Below, in pieces: positions 1 through 9,275 of a stretch of DNA of 64,000 bases. Origin of the DNA: an uncultured Lachnospiraceae bacterium (GTDB lineage Bacteria > Bacillota > Clostridia > Lachnospirales > Lachnospiraceae). Positions within the stretch are counted from its first letter, which is position 1, and each line of letters starts with the position of its first letter. The stretch covers positions 124,001 to 188,000 of the forward strand of contig CANTEG010000001.1 of the NCBI GenBank assembly GCA_947652735.1, in the 5' to 3' direction. The notes beneath the pieces were generated by a model. It did no database searches and was not told where the DNA came from. It was given only the letters and a program-made list of their open reading frames with translations. Made by a program: the position numbers and the translations under genes.

Positions 1-1003
1 TAGTAGTCGTATGAAGCTGCGAGGTCGTAGTTGAAATGCTCTGCCCGTCTGTGTATATGGTTCCAAGTCTCTGCTGCATACTAAGCTTGTATAAATCTGC
101 AAGAGAATCATCCATATCGCCTGAGTCGTCAGATAATGCATCCGTGTCCCCGATGCTTGATATTATTTTCAACATCTGTGAAAAATATTGCATGAGTAAA
201 TCATATTCCGTATATGAAAAGTACTTATCAAGCTCTGATGATGTGTATACGGATGTATTTTTATTACTTTGCACTGCCTTTGCAGTCGTATTATTATTTG
301 TCGTCCCGCCAGTATTGGTATTGCTGTTATTCACAGCACCAGCTTCGGTACCATTGTCGTTTTTTACTACCGTGGCAGTCTTTGTATCACTATTTCCCTT
401 TACACCCGAAGTTGCATTATCTGCCACAGTTGCTGATATGCTCTGTGCACCGGAAGCATCCAGATAATTTTTTCCTGATTCCAGCATTTTAAATATGTCA
501 GCAACATAATTTTGTGTTTCCGCAAACGGAGGAACACCTCCATATTTTGCAACATTTCCTGTTCCCGCACTGTAAGCCGCAAGGGTAAGCTTTAAGTCTC
601 CGTTATACAAATCGGAAAGCTGTTTTAAAAGCTTTGCTGCTCCCATAATATTTTCATATGGGTCATAGGCGTCATTCACACCCATAGCTCTGGCTGTTCC
701 CGGCATAAGCTGCATAATTCCCATAGCACCGGCACTTGAGGTTACACCTGCCTGAAACCTTGACTCATGGTAACCGATTGCCTCTAGCAAGTCCTGTCTC
801 AGTCCATATTTTTGTGCTGCCTCAGCAAAGATATCTTTCAAATTATAGGTCTTGCCCCTTGCCTGTGACAGCTTGTTTGATTCACTTTCAAGCAGGCTGT
901 CAAACTGGGATTTTTCAGACTTTATTTTCTTTTCTGCCAAATCTCCGCTATCTATGGATTTAAGCTTTATCTCATCAACATTACCAATTCCTTCAACAGA
1001 CAT
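1..1003 (-). CDS. Lytic transglycosylase (SLT domain), C-terminus beyond window
   Basis: The frame opens with ATG at 1003 and stays open to the left edge (334 codons visible), so the C-terminus is missing. Residues about 55-175 form a soluble lytic transglycosylase domain. The likely catalytic Glu is E80 in YHESRF, followed by the family signature SSAGAMGIMQLMPGTA and the later AAYSAGTGNV motif. There is no signal peptide or N-terminal membrane segment. After about residue 185 the chain is low-complexity (Asn/Thr/Ser rich). The expected role is cleavage of peptidoglycan glycan strands. It starts 11 bases after the FHA-ABC gene and probably shares its transcript. A secretion route is not visible; flagellar or cell-wall remodelling roles are both possible. 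Confidence 0.85.
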   Translation of the reverse strand, partial: MSVEGIGNVDEIKLKSIDSGDLAEKKIKSEKSQFDSLLESESNKLSQARGKTYNLKDIFAEAAQKYGLRQDLLEAIGYHESRFQAGVTSSAGAMGIMQLMPGTARAMGVNDAYDPYENIMGAAKLLKQLSDLYNGDLKLTLAAYSAGTGNVAKYGGVPPFAETQNYVADIFKMLESGKNYLDASGAQSISATVADNATSGVKGNSDTKTATVVKNDNGTEAGAVNNSNTNTGGTTNNNTTAKAVQSNKNTSVYTSSELDKYFSYTEYDLLMQYFSQMLKIISSIGDTDALSDDSGDMDDSLADLYKLSMQQRLGTIYTDGQSISTTTSQLHTTT

Positions 1004-1014
1004 TTTACATTCTC

Positions 1015-3612
1015 CTATCTTTGTTCATCCTTAAGCCTTGTAAGAACAGCTATACTTGCTCCTGCAAAAATAAATGTCACACCGAACAGTATTCCCCAGC
1101 ACGACATCACGTGCTTTTTTGTTCTCACAAACATTTTATCGTCCTCATCTTCACCCGTTTCTTCCTCATCATCCTCAGGAAGCTCAACCTCAGCCTTTTC
1201 TGATACAAATTCATCAAACTTTTGAGGGTCACCTGCCACCGCCGAATACGATTCAACCATATCCTGCAAATCATTTATTGTTGCATCATACTCAGCCTGC
1301 ATGTCCGCAATCATTTCATTACAGTCATTTACAAGCTCCTCCTGCTTTTCCTCCGCTTCTTCCTTCGCCTTATCAGCATCCTCTTTTCCTACAGGGACAA
1401 GTCCGTTTAAGTCATTGGTACTTCCAAGTGCCTCCATGGACCACCTACTGAATGTCAAATATGAAATCTTGTCGGTTGCCCCGTTTAACGAAAACAATAT
1501 ACCCGAGAACAATAGCTGTATAATCAGTATAAATGGTGCTATTGACATGGCACGGTCTCCGTTTTTCGATATGGCCGATATAAGCAGTCCAAACCCTGCC
1601 GAGACATATATGGTAACAAAAATGGTTACTATCATCTCAAGAGCAGCATTTCCTATTATAACTCCGTCACATTTTGGTGCTCCCTTTATAATTACAAAGG
1701 TCACTACGAGAATACATGCCTGAATAGCCGCAATCAGTGCCTGCACAATATACTTTGACAGCATATAAAGCGGCAGCTTTAGATTTGCCATATACTCTCT
1801 CTTTAATATGACTCTTTCCTTGTATATTTCCTGAATCGTGTTAAACAATCCCATCCATATTCCCGCACTCATAAGTGCAAACAATATAGAACGTGTCTCA
1901 AACATTTTATCATAAATTCCACTCTCTGCAACAAGTGCCATGAGAAGTCCGATTAAAACAGGCTGAATAAATATCATCAACAGTCGTTCAATATCATTTT
2001 TAATTAATGTGACATATCTTCGTATCAAAACGGACAACTGATTTATATTGCTTACCTTTTTGGTCTTTATCTCCTTGCCTGAGCTTTGCCCTGTATCACT
2101 GCCAAGCTTATTGATTCCCGATGATTTAAATCTTGTCTCCCAAGATTTTGTATCCGCGGTAATCATATCATATACCTGTACTATATCGTCAGTATTGAAG
2201 AAATCCTTTATTCCGTCAGGTTTTCCACAATAACAAAGCCTTCCGCCGTAACCCATGATAATAACCTTATCACAAAGATGAAGGTTATTTGTCGTATGTG
2301 TTACCATGATAATGGTTTTTTCCTGTTCCTTGGACAGCTTGCTCAAGGTATGCATCAAATGCTGTTCCGTTCCCGGGTCAAGTCCCGATGTCGGCTCGTC
2401 AAGGAAGAAAAGACCCGGATTGGCAAGCAGTTCCACTGCTATACTTGCACGCTTTTTTTGTCCTCCTGAAAGCCTTCTTATATATGTATCCTGATGTTCT
2501 AAAAGCTCAACCATTCCTAAAACATCATGTATTCGTTCTTCAATTTCCTGTTTTGATGTATCCTCAGGCATTTTAAGCTTTGCCGTATAATAAAGCATTT
2601 TCTTAAGCGTTATATTTTCATATATGATATCCTGCTGAGGTACAAAGCCAATAACATTTTTTAATGTCTGAAAATTTTCCCTAAGGTTGATTCCGTTACA
2701 GTAAACATCACCTGTTATATCTGTATCAAAACCGCTCATGGCTGTCATAAGCGTCGTTTTTCCTGCTCCCGAACCTCCTATTATCGCCACAAATTCATTT
2801 GCACCTATACTGCAATCAACCTTGTTCAGTATTGTTTTTTTGCCGTTTTTTGCAGGAACCTCCTTGTTGAGTTTCCTTATTTCAAGATTGATACCCTCTG
2901 TATTGACCTTATAAAAGATTTGTTTTCCTGAACAAATAAATGTGGTATTTAATATTGTGAAAATATCTTTATCCGATAGTTTTACCGGTTTATCAATTTT
3001 TACACCATTTAAGTACACACCATTTGTTGATTTGTTGTCGAATAAATATGCTTCCTGACCTGCACATCTGATTCCTGCATGTATGCGTGAAACCGCCACA
3101 TTTTTAATCTTTATGTCACAGGACGGATCCCTTCCAATGCTGTTATCGCCATCATGTAAATTGTATGTCTTCCATTTTCCATCCGCAGCATTGCTGTTAT
3201 AAAGCATAAGAACGGAGCGGCAGCCCTCCATTGCCTGTGTTGTTCCGAGGCGAACCACCATATCTTTTCCGTCACCGCCGTAATACTGTCCCGGAACAGC
3301 CTGAAAAAACTGTTGTCCTCCGGCAATGTATGTACCGTTCGAGCTGTTGTTATCCTTAAAATAAAATACACCACCCGAAATGCATATCTCACCGTGATGT
3401 GATGACACAATTTCCGAATTAATTACAATACTGTTATCACTTGACCTTCCAAATGGATAAACAGCATCCTGATATCCGCTTAAATCAATCTCATTGATTC
3501 CATTGTTATCAACTATAACTATGGTATTTTTTCTGCCCGCAGATTTTTCCATTTCTGCCAGCATTGCAGGATCAAAAAAGACTGTTTTATCTCCCGTGTT
3601 ATTCATGCCCAT
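1015..3612 (-). CDS. Double FHA-domain ABC transporter (ABCG-like ATPase-permease fusion)
   Basis: 865 residues. There are two forkhead-associated phosphothreonine-binding domains: about 50-100 (FGRSSDN, SSHHGEI, SSNGTYI) and 155-205 (IGRDPSCD, SRIHAGI, STNGVYL). An ABC ATPase follows, with Walker A GGSGAGKTT at 279-287, signature LSGGQ and Walker B FFLDEPTSGLD. An ABC2-type membrane region covers about 550-750. It carries an unusual acidic coiled-coil insert (Lys/Glu-rich, then an EDDEEETGEDEDD run) before a last membrane helix. FHA domains usually couple to Ser/Thr kinase signalling, so transport may be phosphorylation controlled; no kinase lies in this window. The substrate is unknown. AGGAG precedes the ATG by 9 bases. 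Confidence 0.9.
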   Translation of the reverse strand: MGMNNTGDKTVFFDPAMLAEMEKSAGRKNTIVIVDNNGINEIDLSGYQDAVYPFGRSSDNSIVINSEIVSSHHGEICISGGVFYFKDNNSSNGTYIAGGQQFFQAVPGQYYGGDGKDMVVRLGTTQAMEGCRSVLMLYNSNAADGKWKTYNLHDGDNSIGRDPSCDIKIKNVAVSRIHAGIRCAGQEAYLFDNKSTNGVYLNGVKIDKPVKLSDKDIFTILNTTFICSGKQIFYKVNTEGINLEIRKLNKEVPAKNGKKTILNKVDCSIGANEFVAIIGGSGAGKTTLMTAMSGFDTDITGDVYCNGINLRENFQTLKNVIGFVPQQDIIYENITLKKMLYYTAKLKMPEDTSKQEIEERIHDVLGMVELLEHQDTYIRRLSGGQKKRASIAVELLANPGLFFLDEPTSGLDPGTEQHLMHTLSKLSKEQEKTIIMVTHTTNNLHLCDKVIIMGYGGRLCYCGKPDGIKDFFNTDDIVQVYDMITADTKSWETRFKSSGINKLGSDTGQSSGKEIKTKKVSNINQLSVLIRRYVTLIKNDIERLLMIFIQPVLIGLLMALVAESGIYDKMFETRSILFALMSAGIWMGLFNTIQEIYKERVILKREYMANLKLPLYMLSKYIVQALIAAIQACILVVTFVIIKGAPKCDGVIIGNAALEMIVTIFVTIYVSAGFGLLISAISKNGDRAMSIAPFILIIQLLFSGILFSLNGATDKISYLTFSRWSMEALGSTNDLNGLVPVGKEDADKAKEEAEEKQEELVNDCNEMIADMQAEYDATINDLQDMVESYSAVAGDPQKFDEFVSEKAEVELPEDDEEETGEDEDDKMFVRTKKHVMSCWGILFGVTFIFAGASIAVLTRLKDEQR

Positions 3613-3648
3613 AAAAGTATTCTCCTAATTTATAATTTATTACAACGC

Positions 3649-3685
3649 AAAATGGGGCTATTGATACCACAATAGTCCCATTTTT
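3649..3685 (-). terminator. Intrinsic terminator after ftsZ
   Basis: A long stem pairs AAAATGGGGCTATTG with CAATAGTCCCATTTTT, nearly perfect, with a short loop. It lies just past the ftsZ stop and before the FHA-ABC gene. A/T runs on both sides mean it could act in both directions, but only minus-strand genes flank it. It ends the division cluster transcript. Confidence 0.8.
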
Positions 3686-3693
3686 CACTCTGA

Positions 3694-4896
3694 TTATCCT
3701 CTTTTCAGGAAATCAGGTATTTTAATTCCACTGGCAGAGCCGGTTTGTGGCTTAACAGTAGTCGGTTTAATCGGACTTGTAAGGTCCGGAACCGTTGTCT
3801 TTGGAGTTGTGTATGCCTGCTTTGTTCCCGTTCCCGCTAAAGGTTGTCCTGAATATGTAGGCGTTTTAAGCGGTGTAACAGCCGGCTTTGAAACTGTTCC
3901 TCCTGCCGGTATGGAAACTGATGCAGATGCAGCAGCTCTGTTCGCCTTACCTTCAATTCCTGTTGCTATAATTGTAATACATACATCCTCACCCATAACA
4001 TCGTTATCAACAGTACCGAATATGATGTTGGCACTGTCCCCTGCAACCTCAGTAAGATATGTAATTGCGTCGTATGCTTCAACAATTCCGATATTACCTG
4101 AGAAGTTGACTATAATATCAGTTGCACCTGAAACAGTAGTTTCAAGCAATGGGCTGTCCATAGCTGACTTGATGGCATCAACTGCCTTGTTGTCTCCACT
4201 TGCTCGTCCAATACCGATATGTGCAACACCCTTATCGCGCATAACCGTCTGAATATCAGCAAAGTCAAGATTTATAAGTCCCGGTTTATTGATAAGGTCT
4301 GTAACTCCCTGTACACCCTGCTGAAGAACCTCATCAGCCTTTTTGAGTGCCTCAGGTATGCTTGTACGCTTATCGCATATCTGCAAAAGCTTATCATTCG
4401 GTATAACGATAAGAGTATCTACGTTTTCCTTAAGCTTTGCAATACCATTAACCGCATTGTTCATTCTTGGTTTTCCCTCGAATGAGAACGGTCTTGTTAC
4501 AACACCTACTGTAAGAATACCAAGATTTCTTGCAATTTCTGCAACGACAGGAGCTGCACCTGTTCCGGTACCGCCACCCATACCACATGTTACAAATACC
4601 ATGTTGGCATCCTTCATAATATCAGTTATCTCTTCTCTGTTTTCCTCAACGGCACCTGCACCAATCTCAGGTTTTGCACCAGCTCCAAGACCTTTTGTAA
4701 GCTTCTCACCTATCTGAATCTTTGTTGTTGCACGGCTTTGTGACAATATCTGCTTATCGGTATTGATTGCTATAAGTTCAACACCTTCCACGTTTTCATC
4801 AATCATTCTGTTTACTGCGTTGTTTCCGGCTCCACCTACTCCAATAACAAGTATTCTTGCAGGGGTTTTTTCATCGTTTGATTTTATTTCAAGCAA
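3694..4896 (-). CDS. ftsZ: Cell division GTPase FtsZ
   Basis: 400 residues, tubulin-like GTPase that polymerises into the Z ring. The GTP-binding motifs are [11 protein letters not shown] near residue 21 and GGGTGTG at 107-113. The C-terminal linker is Thr/Pro rich, and the conserved tail [10 protein letters not shown] (binding site for SepF/FtsA-type anchors) ends the protein. The best start is TTG at 4896, which sits 8 bases after AGGAGG and gives the usual N-terminal length; no ATG fits as well. It is the last gene of the mraZ cluster and is followed by a terminator. Confidence 0.97.
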   Translation of the reverse strand: MLEIKSNDEKTPARILVIGVGGAGNNAVNRMIDENVEGVELIAINTDKQILSQSRATTKIQIGEKLTKGLGAGAKPEIGAGAVEENREEITDIMKDANMVFVTCGMGGGTGTGAAPVVAEIARNLGILTVGVVTRPFSFEGKPRMNNAVNGIAKLKENVDTLIVIPNDKLLQICDKRTSIPEALKKADEVLQQGVQGVTDLINKPGLINLDFADIQTVMRDKGVAHIGIGRASGDNKAVDAIKSAMDSPLLETTVSGATDIIVNFSGNIGIVEAYDAITYLTEVAGDSANIIFGTVDNDVMGEDVCITIIATGIEGKANRAAASASVSIPAGGTVSKPAVTPLKTPTYSGQPLAGTGTKQAYTTPKTTVPDLTSPIKPTTVKPQTGSASGIKIPDFLKRG

Positions 4897-5020
4897 GGTA
4901 TCTTCCTCCTTTATTGTACTTCATATTAAAATTAAATTGGTTAATTAGCTACATTTTTGCATTATTATTAATAATATAATTTTTCAGCAAAATAATCAAT
5001 AGATATTTTGCTATTTCTTA

Positions 5021-5719
5021 TTATTTCCTGCTAAAGCTTGCTGTCACAACACCGTTATCAACCTTCATATTCAGTTTTCCTTCCGTCATATTCAGATTTT
5101 TCAGCATACTTCCCAGATTCATAAGCTGCTCTGCCAGGTACTCCCCCTCTCTCAATTCTATGGTGAGATCACCATGCATTAAAATTATTTGATTTTCAGC
5201 CGTAAACCTTATGCTGTCAATATCCAGCTTATATTTTTCAACAAGCTGTGTAATTGTGAGAATATCTTGAAACTTCTTATCCTCTTTTATTGGGAGCTTT
5301 TGATCTTTCTCCCAGCTTTCAAACTCAAGCCCCCTTATACATGGAACACCTTTTATCATTTCAGGTGCAGACTCAAGTATTATGCCATCCTTATCAAAAA
5401 ATACATAGGAATCCATATACGCCGTGCAGCCGGCAATTGATTTTTCATACACCGTTACGGAAACCTTGTTTTTTGAAATAAACTCTATTTCAACCTTTGC
5501 TACAAAAGGAATATTTTCAATCGGTTTCAGCTTATTTCCTATGTACAACATGATTGTATTTCCCGAATATCCCGTGTTCTCAATTGCATCGATGATTGTT
5601 TTTTCATCCACAACCTGACAGCCCGACACCTGTATGTCCGTCAGTCTGAAGGTGCTTACATAAATCCCTCCAATCAACAGCACGGCAAATATTACAATTA
5701 GGACAACTCTCTTTTTCAT
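5021..5719 (-). CDS. ftsQ: Cell division protein FtsQ/DivIB
   Basis: 232 residues. A short cytoplasmic tail (KKR) is followed by one membrane helix (about 5-22). An extracytoplasmic POTRA domain begins near residue 26 (LTDIQVSGCQVVDEKTI), and the FtsQ/DivIB beta domain contains VYEKSIAGC and the DGIILES segment. In the divisome this protein forms the FtsQ-FtsL-FtsB (DivIB-FtsL-DivIC) complex that controls septal wall synthesis. The position between ftsW and ftsZ is the usual one, except that murG would normally be nearby and is not. The gap to ftsZ is 124 bases, so a separate ftsZ promoter is possible. Confidence 0.9.
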   Translation of the reverse strand: MKKRVVLIVIFAVLLIGGIYVSTFRLTDIQVSGCQVVDEKTIIDAIENTGYSGNTIMLYIGNKLKPIENIPFVAKVEIEFISKNKVSVTVYEKSIAGCTAYMDSYVFFDKDGIILESAPEMIKGVPCIRGLEFESWEKDQKLPIKEDKKFQDILTITQLVEKYKLDIDSIRFTAENQIILMHGDLTIELREGEYLAEQLMNLGSMLKNLNMTEGKLNMKVDNGVVTASFSRK

Positions 5720-5740
5720 AATTATTTTCCTTTGAATACT

Positions 5741-6889
5741 TTATACTTCAGGTCTCATCTGCCTCGACACTCCCAGTACAATTCCCATCTCCAAAAGCAG
5801 GAATACCAAAGAAGTTCCTCCGTAACTTATAAACGGAAGCGTAACACCCGTGTTCGGTATTGTATTTGTAACAACACCTATATTTATAATAAACTGTACT
5901 GCGATGTGGGTGATGACCCCGGTACAAAGCAGCCCGCCAAAGCTGTCCGGCGAATGATTCGCCACATACCTGCATCTTAACAACAGTATTACAAACAAAA
6001 TGATAACTCCAATTGCCCCAAACAGACCCAGTTCCTCGCATATAACCGAGAAAATCATATCATTGTGGGACTCAGGCAAAAATCCCATCTTCTGTATACT
6101 CTCACCTAAGCCTCTTCCGAACAATCCGCCTGAGCCGATTGCATAAAGCGACTGCATTGTCTGAAACCCGTTTTCGCTGGTCTCTGGATGCAGCCATGCA
6201 TCAATTCTGTCCCCGCGGTATCCAACAAGCATAATTGCAGCAGCAGCGGCGGACACACCCACAAGTCCAAGTATTAAAAGATTTAAAAACTTAGGACTTG
6301 CCACAAACATAATAACAACTATAATAGCAAAGCACACAATCGCGGTACTTAAGTTTTCTTTTCCTATAAGCACAACGCAGACAGCAGGTAAAAACACCAG
6401 CCTGATGATGCCTTTTATACTGTTAAGCAATGATGACTGCGTTACACATGCATGTGCCATATAAATGATAATTGCAGGCTTGGCAATCTCTGACGGCTGA
6501 AAATGGATTGGTCCCAAAGGAATCCATCTTGTAGCGCCATGACTGGCGGTACCAATAACAAATACCAATGCAGAAAGTGCAATTGACATATACATTAAAA
6601 GCATGGAAAAGTTTTGGTAATACCTGTAATTCACTTTGGAGGTTACTATCATAACCACAATTCCAAGTGCCGCAAATATCGCCTGCCTTTTTGCGAAATA
6701 CGCACTATCAAGTCCATTTACAACAGCTCGATAAGAGCTTGAGCTGTACACCATCATGACGCCGAACAATACGATGACTAAAATAATAAACAAAATTTGA
6801 TAGTCAAAATATCCGCCTTTTACCCAAAAACTGTTATTCAGCGTTCTTCTATTTTTTTGTGATGAGTTTGTTGCCTCAACTCTATCCAC
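5741..6889 (-). CDS. ftsW: SEDS peptidoglycan glycosyltransferase FtsW
   Basis: 382 residues with about ten membrane helices. SEDS-family motifs are GPIHFQPSEIAKP, the PESHNDMIFSVICEELG loop and LPFISYGGTS near the C-terminus. It polymerises lipid II at the septum together with a class B PBP. Start is GTG at 6889, with AAGGAG upstream; it begins 14 bases after the murD stop. The sporulation paralogue SpoVE has the same motifs, but position in the division cluster favours FtsW. Confidence 0.92.
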   Translation of the reverse strand: MDRVEATNSSQKNRRTLNNSFWVKGGYFDYQILFIILVIVLFGVMMVYSSSSYRAVVNGLDSAYFAKRQAIFAALGIVVMIVTSKVNYRYYQNFSMLLMYMSIALSALVFVIGTASHGATRWIPLGPIHFQPSEIAKPAIIIYMAHACVTQSSLLNSIKGIIRLVFLPAVCVVLIGKENLSTAIVCFAIIVVIMFVASPKFLNLLILGLVGVSAAAAAIMLVGYRGDRIDAWLHPETSENGFQTMQSLYAIGSGGLFGRGLGESIQKMGFLPESHNDMIFSVICEELGLFGAIGVIILFVILLLRCRYVANHSPDSFGGLLCTGVITHIAVQFIINIGVVTNTIPNTGVTLPFISYGGTSLVFLLLEMGIVLGVSRQMRPEV

Positions 6890-6903
6890 CTATTAATCAC
6901 TCC

Positions 6904-8262
6904 TTACAGATTGTGTACATAGCTTTTGAACATATCTCCCCGTTGTTCGTAATTATCGAACATTCCCCAGCTTGCACACGCAGGAGACAGCAAAACCGCA
7001 TCCCCCGAAACAGCATGTTCATGGCAGAAGTTTACCGCATCCTCCAAGCTGTCTAATATTACTGTATTGTGAAAGCCATGTTTTTTTGCACAGGCTTCTA
7101 TATCCTTTGCAGTTTCACCTATCAGCACTAAATATTTGATTTTGCCGTCAAAACTCTCAATCCACTCATCATATAAGGAATGCTTGTCATAGCCTCCTCC
7201 AATCAGAAAAGTTTCTGTTGTCATCGCCTGAACTGCCTTTATTGCAGCATCAGGATTCGTACCCTTGGAGTCGTTGTAATATACAACTCCTTCAACTGTA
7301 GCCACATATTCAATTCTATGCTCGACGCCCTTAAATTCAGTACATACCTTTCTAATTATATCCACAGGAACTCCCATGTAATAGGAGATACCAACGGCAG
7401 CAAGCACATTTTCAATATTGTGGTTGCCTAAAAGCTTGATATCCTTAAGAGCAAGAATTTCCTTTTTACCATCTGCGCCGCTAATTACGATAGTTCCATC
7501 CTCGACATAAATGCCCTCATCCAACCGGGCAATACGGCTGAATAACACGTGCTTTGCGGTAATTTTTTCCGCAAGCTTCATTGTCTCTGCATCATCATAG
7601 TTAAGAACCGCGTAGTCGTCCTCCGTCTGGTTTTTTGTTATGTCAAGCTTGCAGCCTGCATAATTTTCAAATGTATAATGTCTGTTTAAATGGTCAGGCG
7701 TAAGATTTAATATTGCGCTTACATGCGGCTTGAATTTATGTATTGTCTCAAGCTGAAAGCTGCTAATCTCAGCCACAGTCACCGAATCTTCGTCCGTGCT
7801 GTCCGCAAGACTTGTATATGGTGTGCCGATATTGCCCACCACAAATGTTTTTTCGTTATATGCCTTTATAATTTCTCCCACAAGCGTTGTGGTCGTTGTT
7901 TTTCCATTAGTTCCCGTTATTGCGGCAACACAGCCTTTTTCAAAGAAGTATGCCAGCTCTATCTCACTCCAAAGGGCAACGCCTGCCTGTTTCACTTTAG
8001 CTGCAAAATCTGCATCCGTAGGAATTCCAGGACTTATCACCATAATTTCACACTGTTTTATCGTGTCATCGTCAAGCGTTCCTAACACAACCTCAAGATT
8101 TTCATTTTCTTTATCCTCTGTTATTTTGTTTCTGACAGTCTCTGCATCAAGTTCCTTGTTTTCATCAAACAATATTACTTTTGCATTATTTCTAAGCAAA
8201 AGCCCCGCTGCACTGATTCCGCTTTTTCCTGCTCCCGCAACTAAAACCTTTTTCTCGAACAT
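6904..8262 (-). CDS. murD: UDP-N-acetylmuramoyl-L-alanine--D-glutamate ligase MurD
   Basis: 452 residues from the chosen start. Mur ligase that adds D-Glu to UDP-MurNAc-L-Ala in the cytoplasm. Rossmann-like N-terminus KVLVAGAGKSGISA, central ATP-binding motif TGTNGKTTTTTL, and the conserved YNDSKGTNPDA and GGYDKHS segments. ATG at 8262 is preferred over the upstream in-frame ATG at 8280, because AGGAGG lies 6 bases before 8262 and because 8280 would overlap mraY. It begins 10 bases after mraY. Confidence 0.96.
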   Translation of the reverse strand: MFEKKVLVAGAGKSGISAAGLLLRNNAKVILFDENKELDAETVRNKITEDKENENLEVVLGTLDDDTIKQCEIMVISPGIPTDADFAAKVKQAGVALWSEIELAYFFEKGCVAAITGTNGKTTTTTLVGEIIKAYNEKTFVVGNIGTPYTSLADSTDEDSVTVAEISSFQLETIHKFKPHVSAILNLTPDHLNRHYTFENYAGCKLDITKNQTEDDYAVLNYDDAETMKLAEKITAKHVLFSRIARLDEGIYVEDGTIVISGADGKKEILALKDIKLLGNHNIENVLAAVGISYYMGVPVDIIRKVCTEFKGVEHRIEYVATVEGVVYYNDSKGTNPDAAIKAVQAMTTETFLIGGGYDKHSLYDEWIESFDGKIKYLVLIGETAKDIEACAKKHGFHNTVILDSLEDAVNFCHEHAVSGDAVLLSPACASWGMFDNYEQRGDMFKSYVHNL

Positions 8263-8272
8263 ATCTTTCCTC

Positions 8273-9232
8273 CTACACATTTACGGCAAGCATACCAATG
8301 AAACAAAGAACTGCGGTAATGATGGAAAATATTGCCACTACCTTTGTCTCCGGCCATCCGCACAGCTCAAAGTGGTGATGAATCGGTGCCATCTTAAACA
8401 CTCTCTTACCTGTCTTTTTAAAATAAGTGACCTGTATAATAACAGAAAGCACTTCAGCAAAATATATAAATGCCACAATAAGAATGATAAGAGGCATTTT
8501 AAGGACATAAGCCGTGGATGCCACAAAGCCCCCTAAGGCTAATGAACCTGTATCTCCCATAAATACTCTTGCCGGATATACATTGTATACAAGAAATCCC
8601 AAAAGGCTTCCCACTGTCGCACATGTAATCGGTTCTATTCCCGACTTGAATGCAACTGCAACAATCGTAAAAAATGTTGCTATCAGCACCGTGACTGATG
8701 AAGCAAGTCCATCCAGACCATCCGTAAAGTTTGCTCCATTTACAGTACCAAGCATTACAAAAAACATCAATGGAAAGTATAACCAGCCTATGTCAACATT
8801 TTTATCCATAAACGGTATAATAATGTCCGTTCCAAGGTCAGTATGCGCATAGATATAATACGCAAACACACCTGTTATAATTAACTGTCCAAGCATTTTC
8901 TGCCATGCACGAAGTCCCATGGAACGCTTCATCACAACCTTGATGTAATCATCAAGAAACCCAATAATACCAAAGCCAAGTGTAGCAAAAAGAACAGGTA
9001 TGATTCTTGGATAATCTTTTAAGTAAAACAATGATGTTACCACTATGCTGACTAAAATGATAAGTCCGCCCATGGTCGGTGTTCCCGATTTTTTCAAGTG
9101 GGATTCAGGACCATCATCCCTCACAAACTGTCCAAATTTTAATTTCTTTAAAAAAGGAATTACGATAGGACTCAATATCACACTGATTCCAAAGGAAATC
9201 AGTATCGGTAATATAACATCATTTTTATTCAT
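8273..9232 (-). CDS. mraY: Phospho-N-acetylmuramoyl-pentapeptide transferase MraY
   Basis: 319 residues, about ten membrane helices. It makes lipid I by transferring phospho-MurNAc-pentapeptide to undecaprenyl phosphate. Family motifs are GTPTMGG near residue 50, GFLDDYIKV with the DD pair, NFTDGLDGLA, MGDTGSLALGG and the MAPIHHHFE loop. Length is typical of the family. It lies between the second PBP and murD. Confidence 0.97.
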   Translation of the reverse strand: MNKNDVILPILISFGISVILSPIVIPFLKKLKFGQFVRDDGPESHLKKSGTPTMGGLIILVSIVVTSLFYLKDYPRIIPVLFATLGFGIIGFLDDYIKVVMKRSMGLRAWQKMLGQLIITGVFAYYIYAHTDLGTDIIIPFMDKNVDIGWLYFPLMFFVMLGTVNGANFTDGLDGLASSVTVLIATFFTIVAVAFKSGIEPITCATVGSLLGFLVYNVYPARVFMGDTGSLALGGFVASTAYVLKMPLIILIVAFIYFAEVLSVIIQVTYFKKTGKRVFKMAPIHHHFELCGWPETKVVAIFSIITAVLCFIGMLAVNV

Positions 9233-9275
9233 AGCTCTGCTCCCTTTCCCTAAGCTTTAAAGCTTCGGTTTATAT

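Noticed and set aside
1074..1451. Plus-strand frame over the FHA-ABC gene
   Set aside because: His/Pro/Gln-rich shadow of the acidic coiled-coil coding region on the other strand.
7796..8536. Long plus-strand open frame over murD and mraY
   Set aside because: It is antisense to two strongly conserved genes, has no ribosome binding site and reads as low-quality protein.
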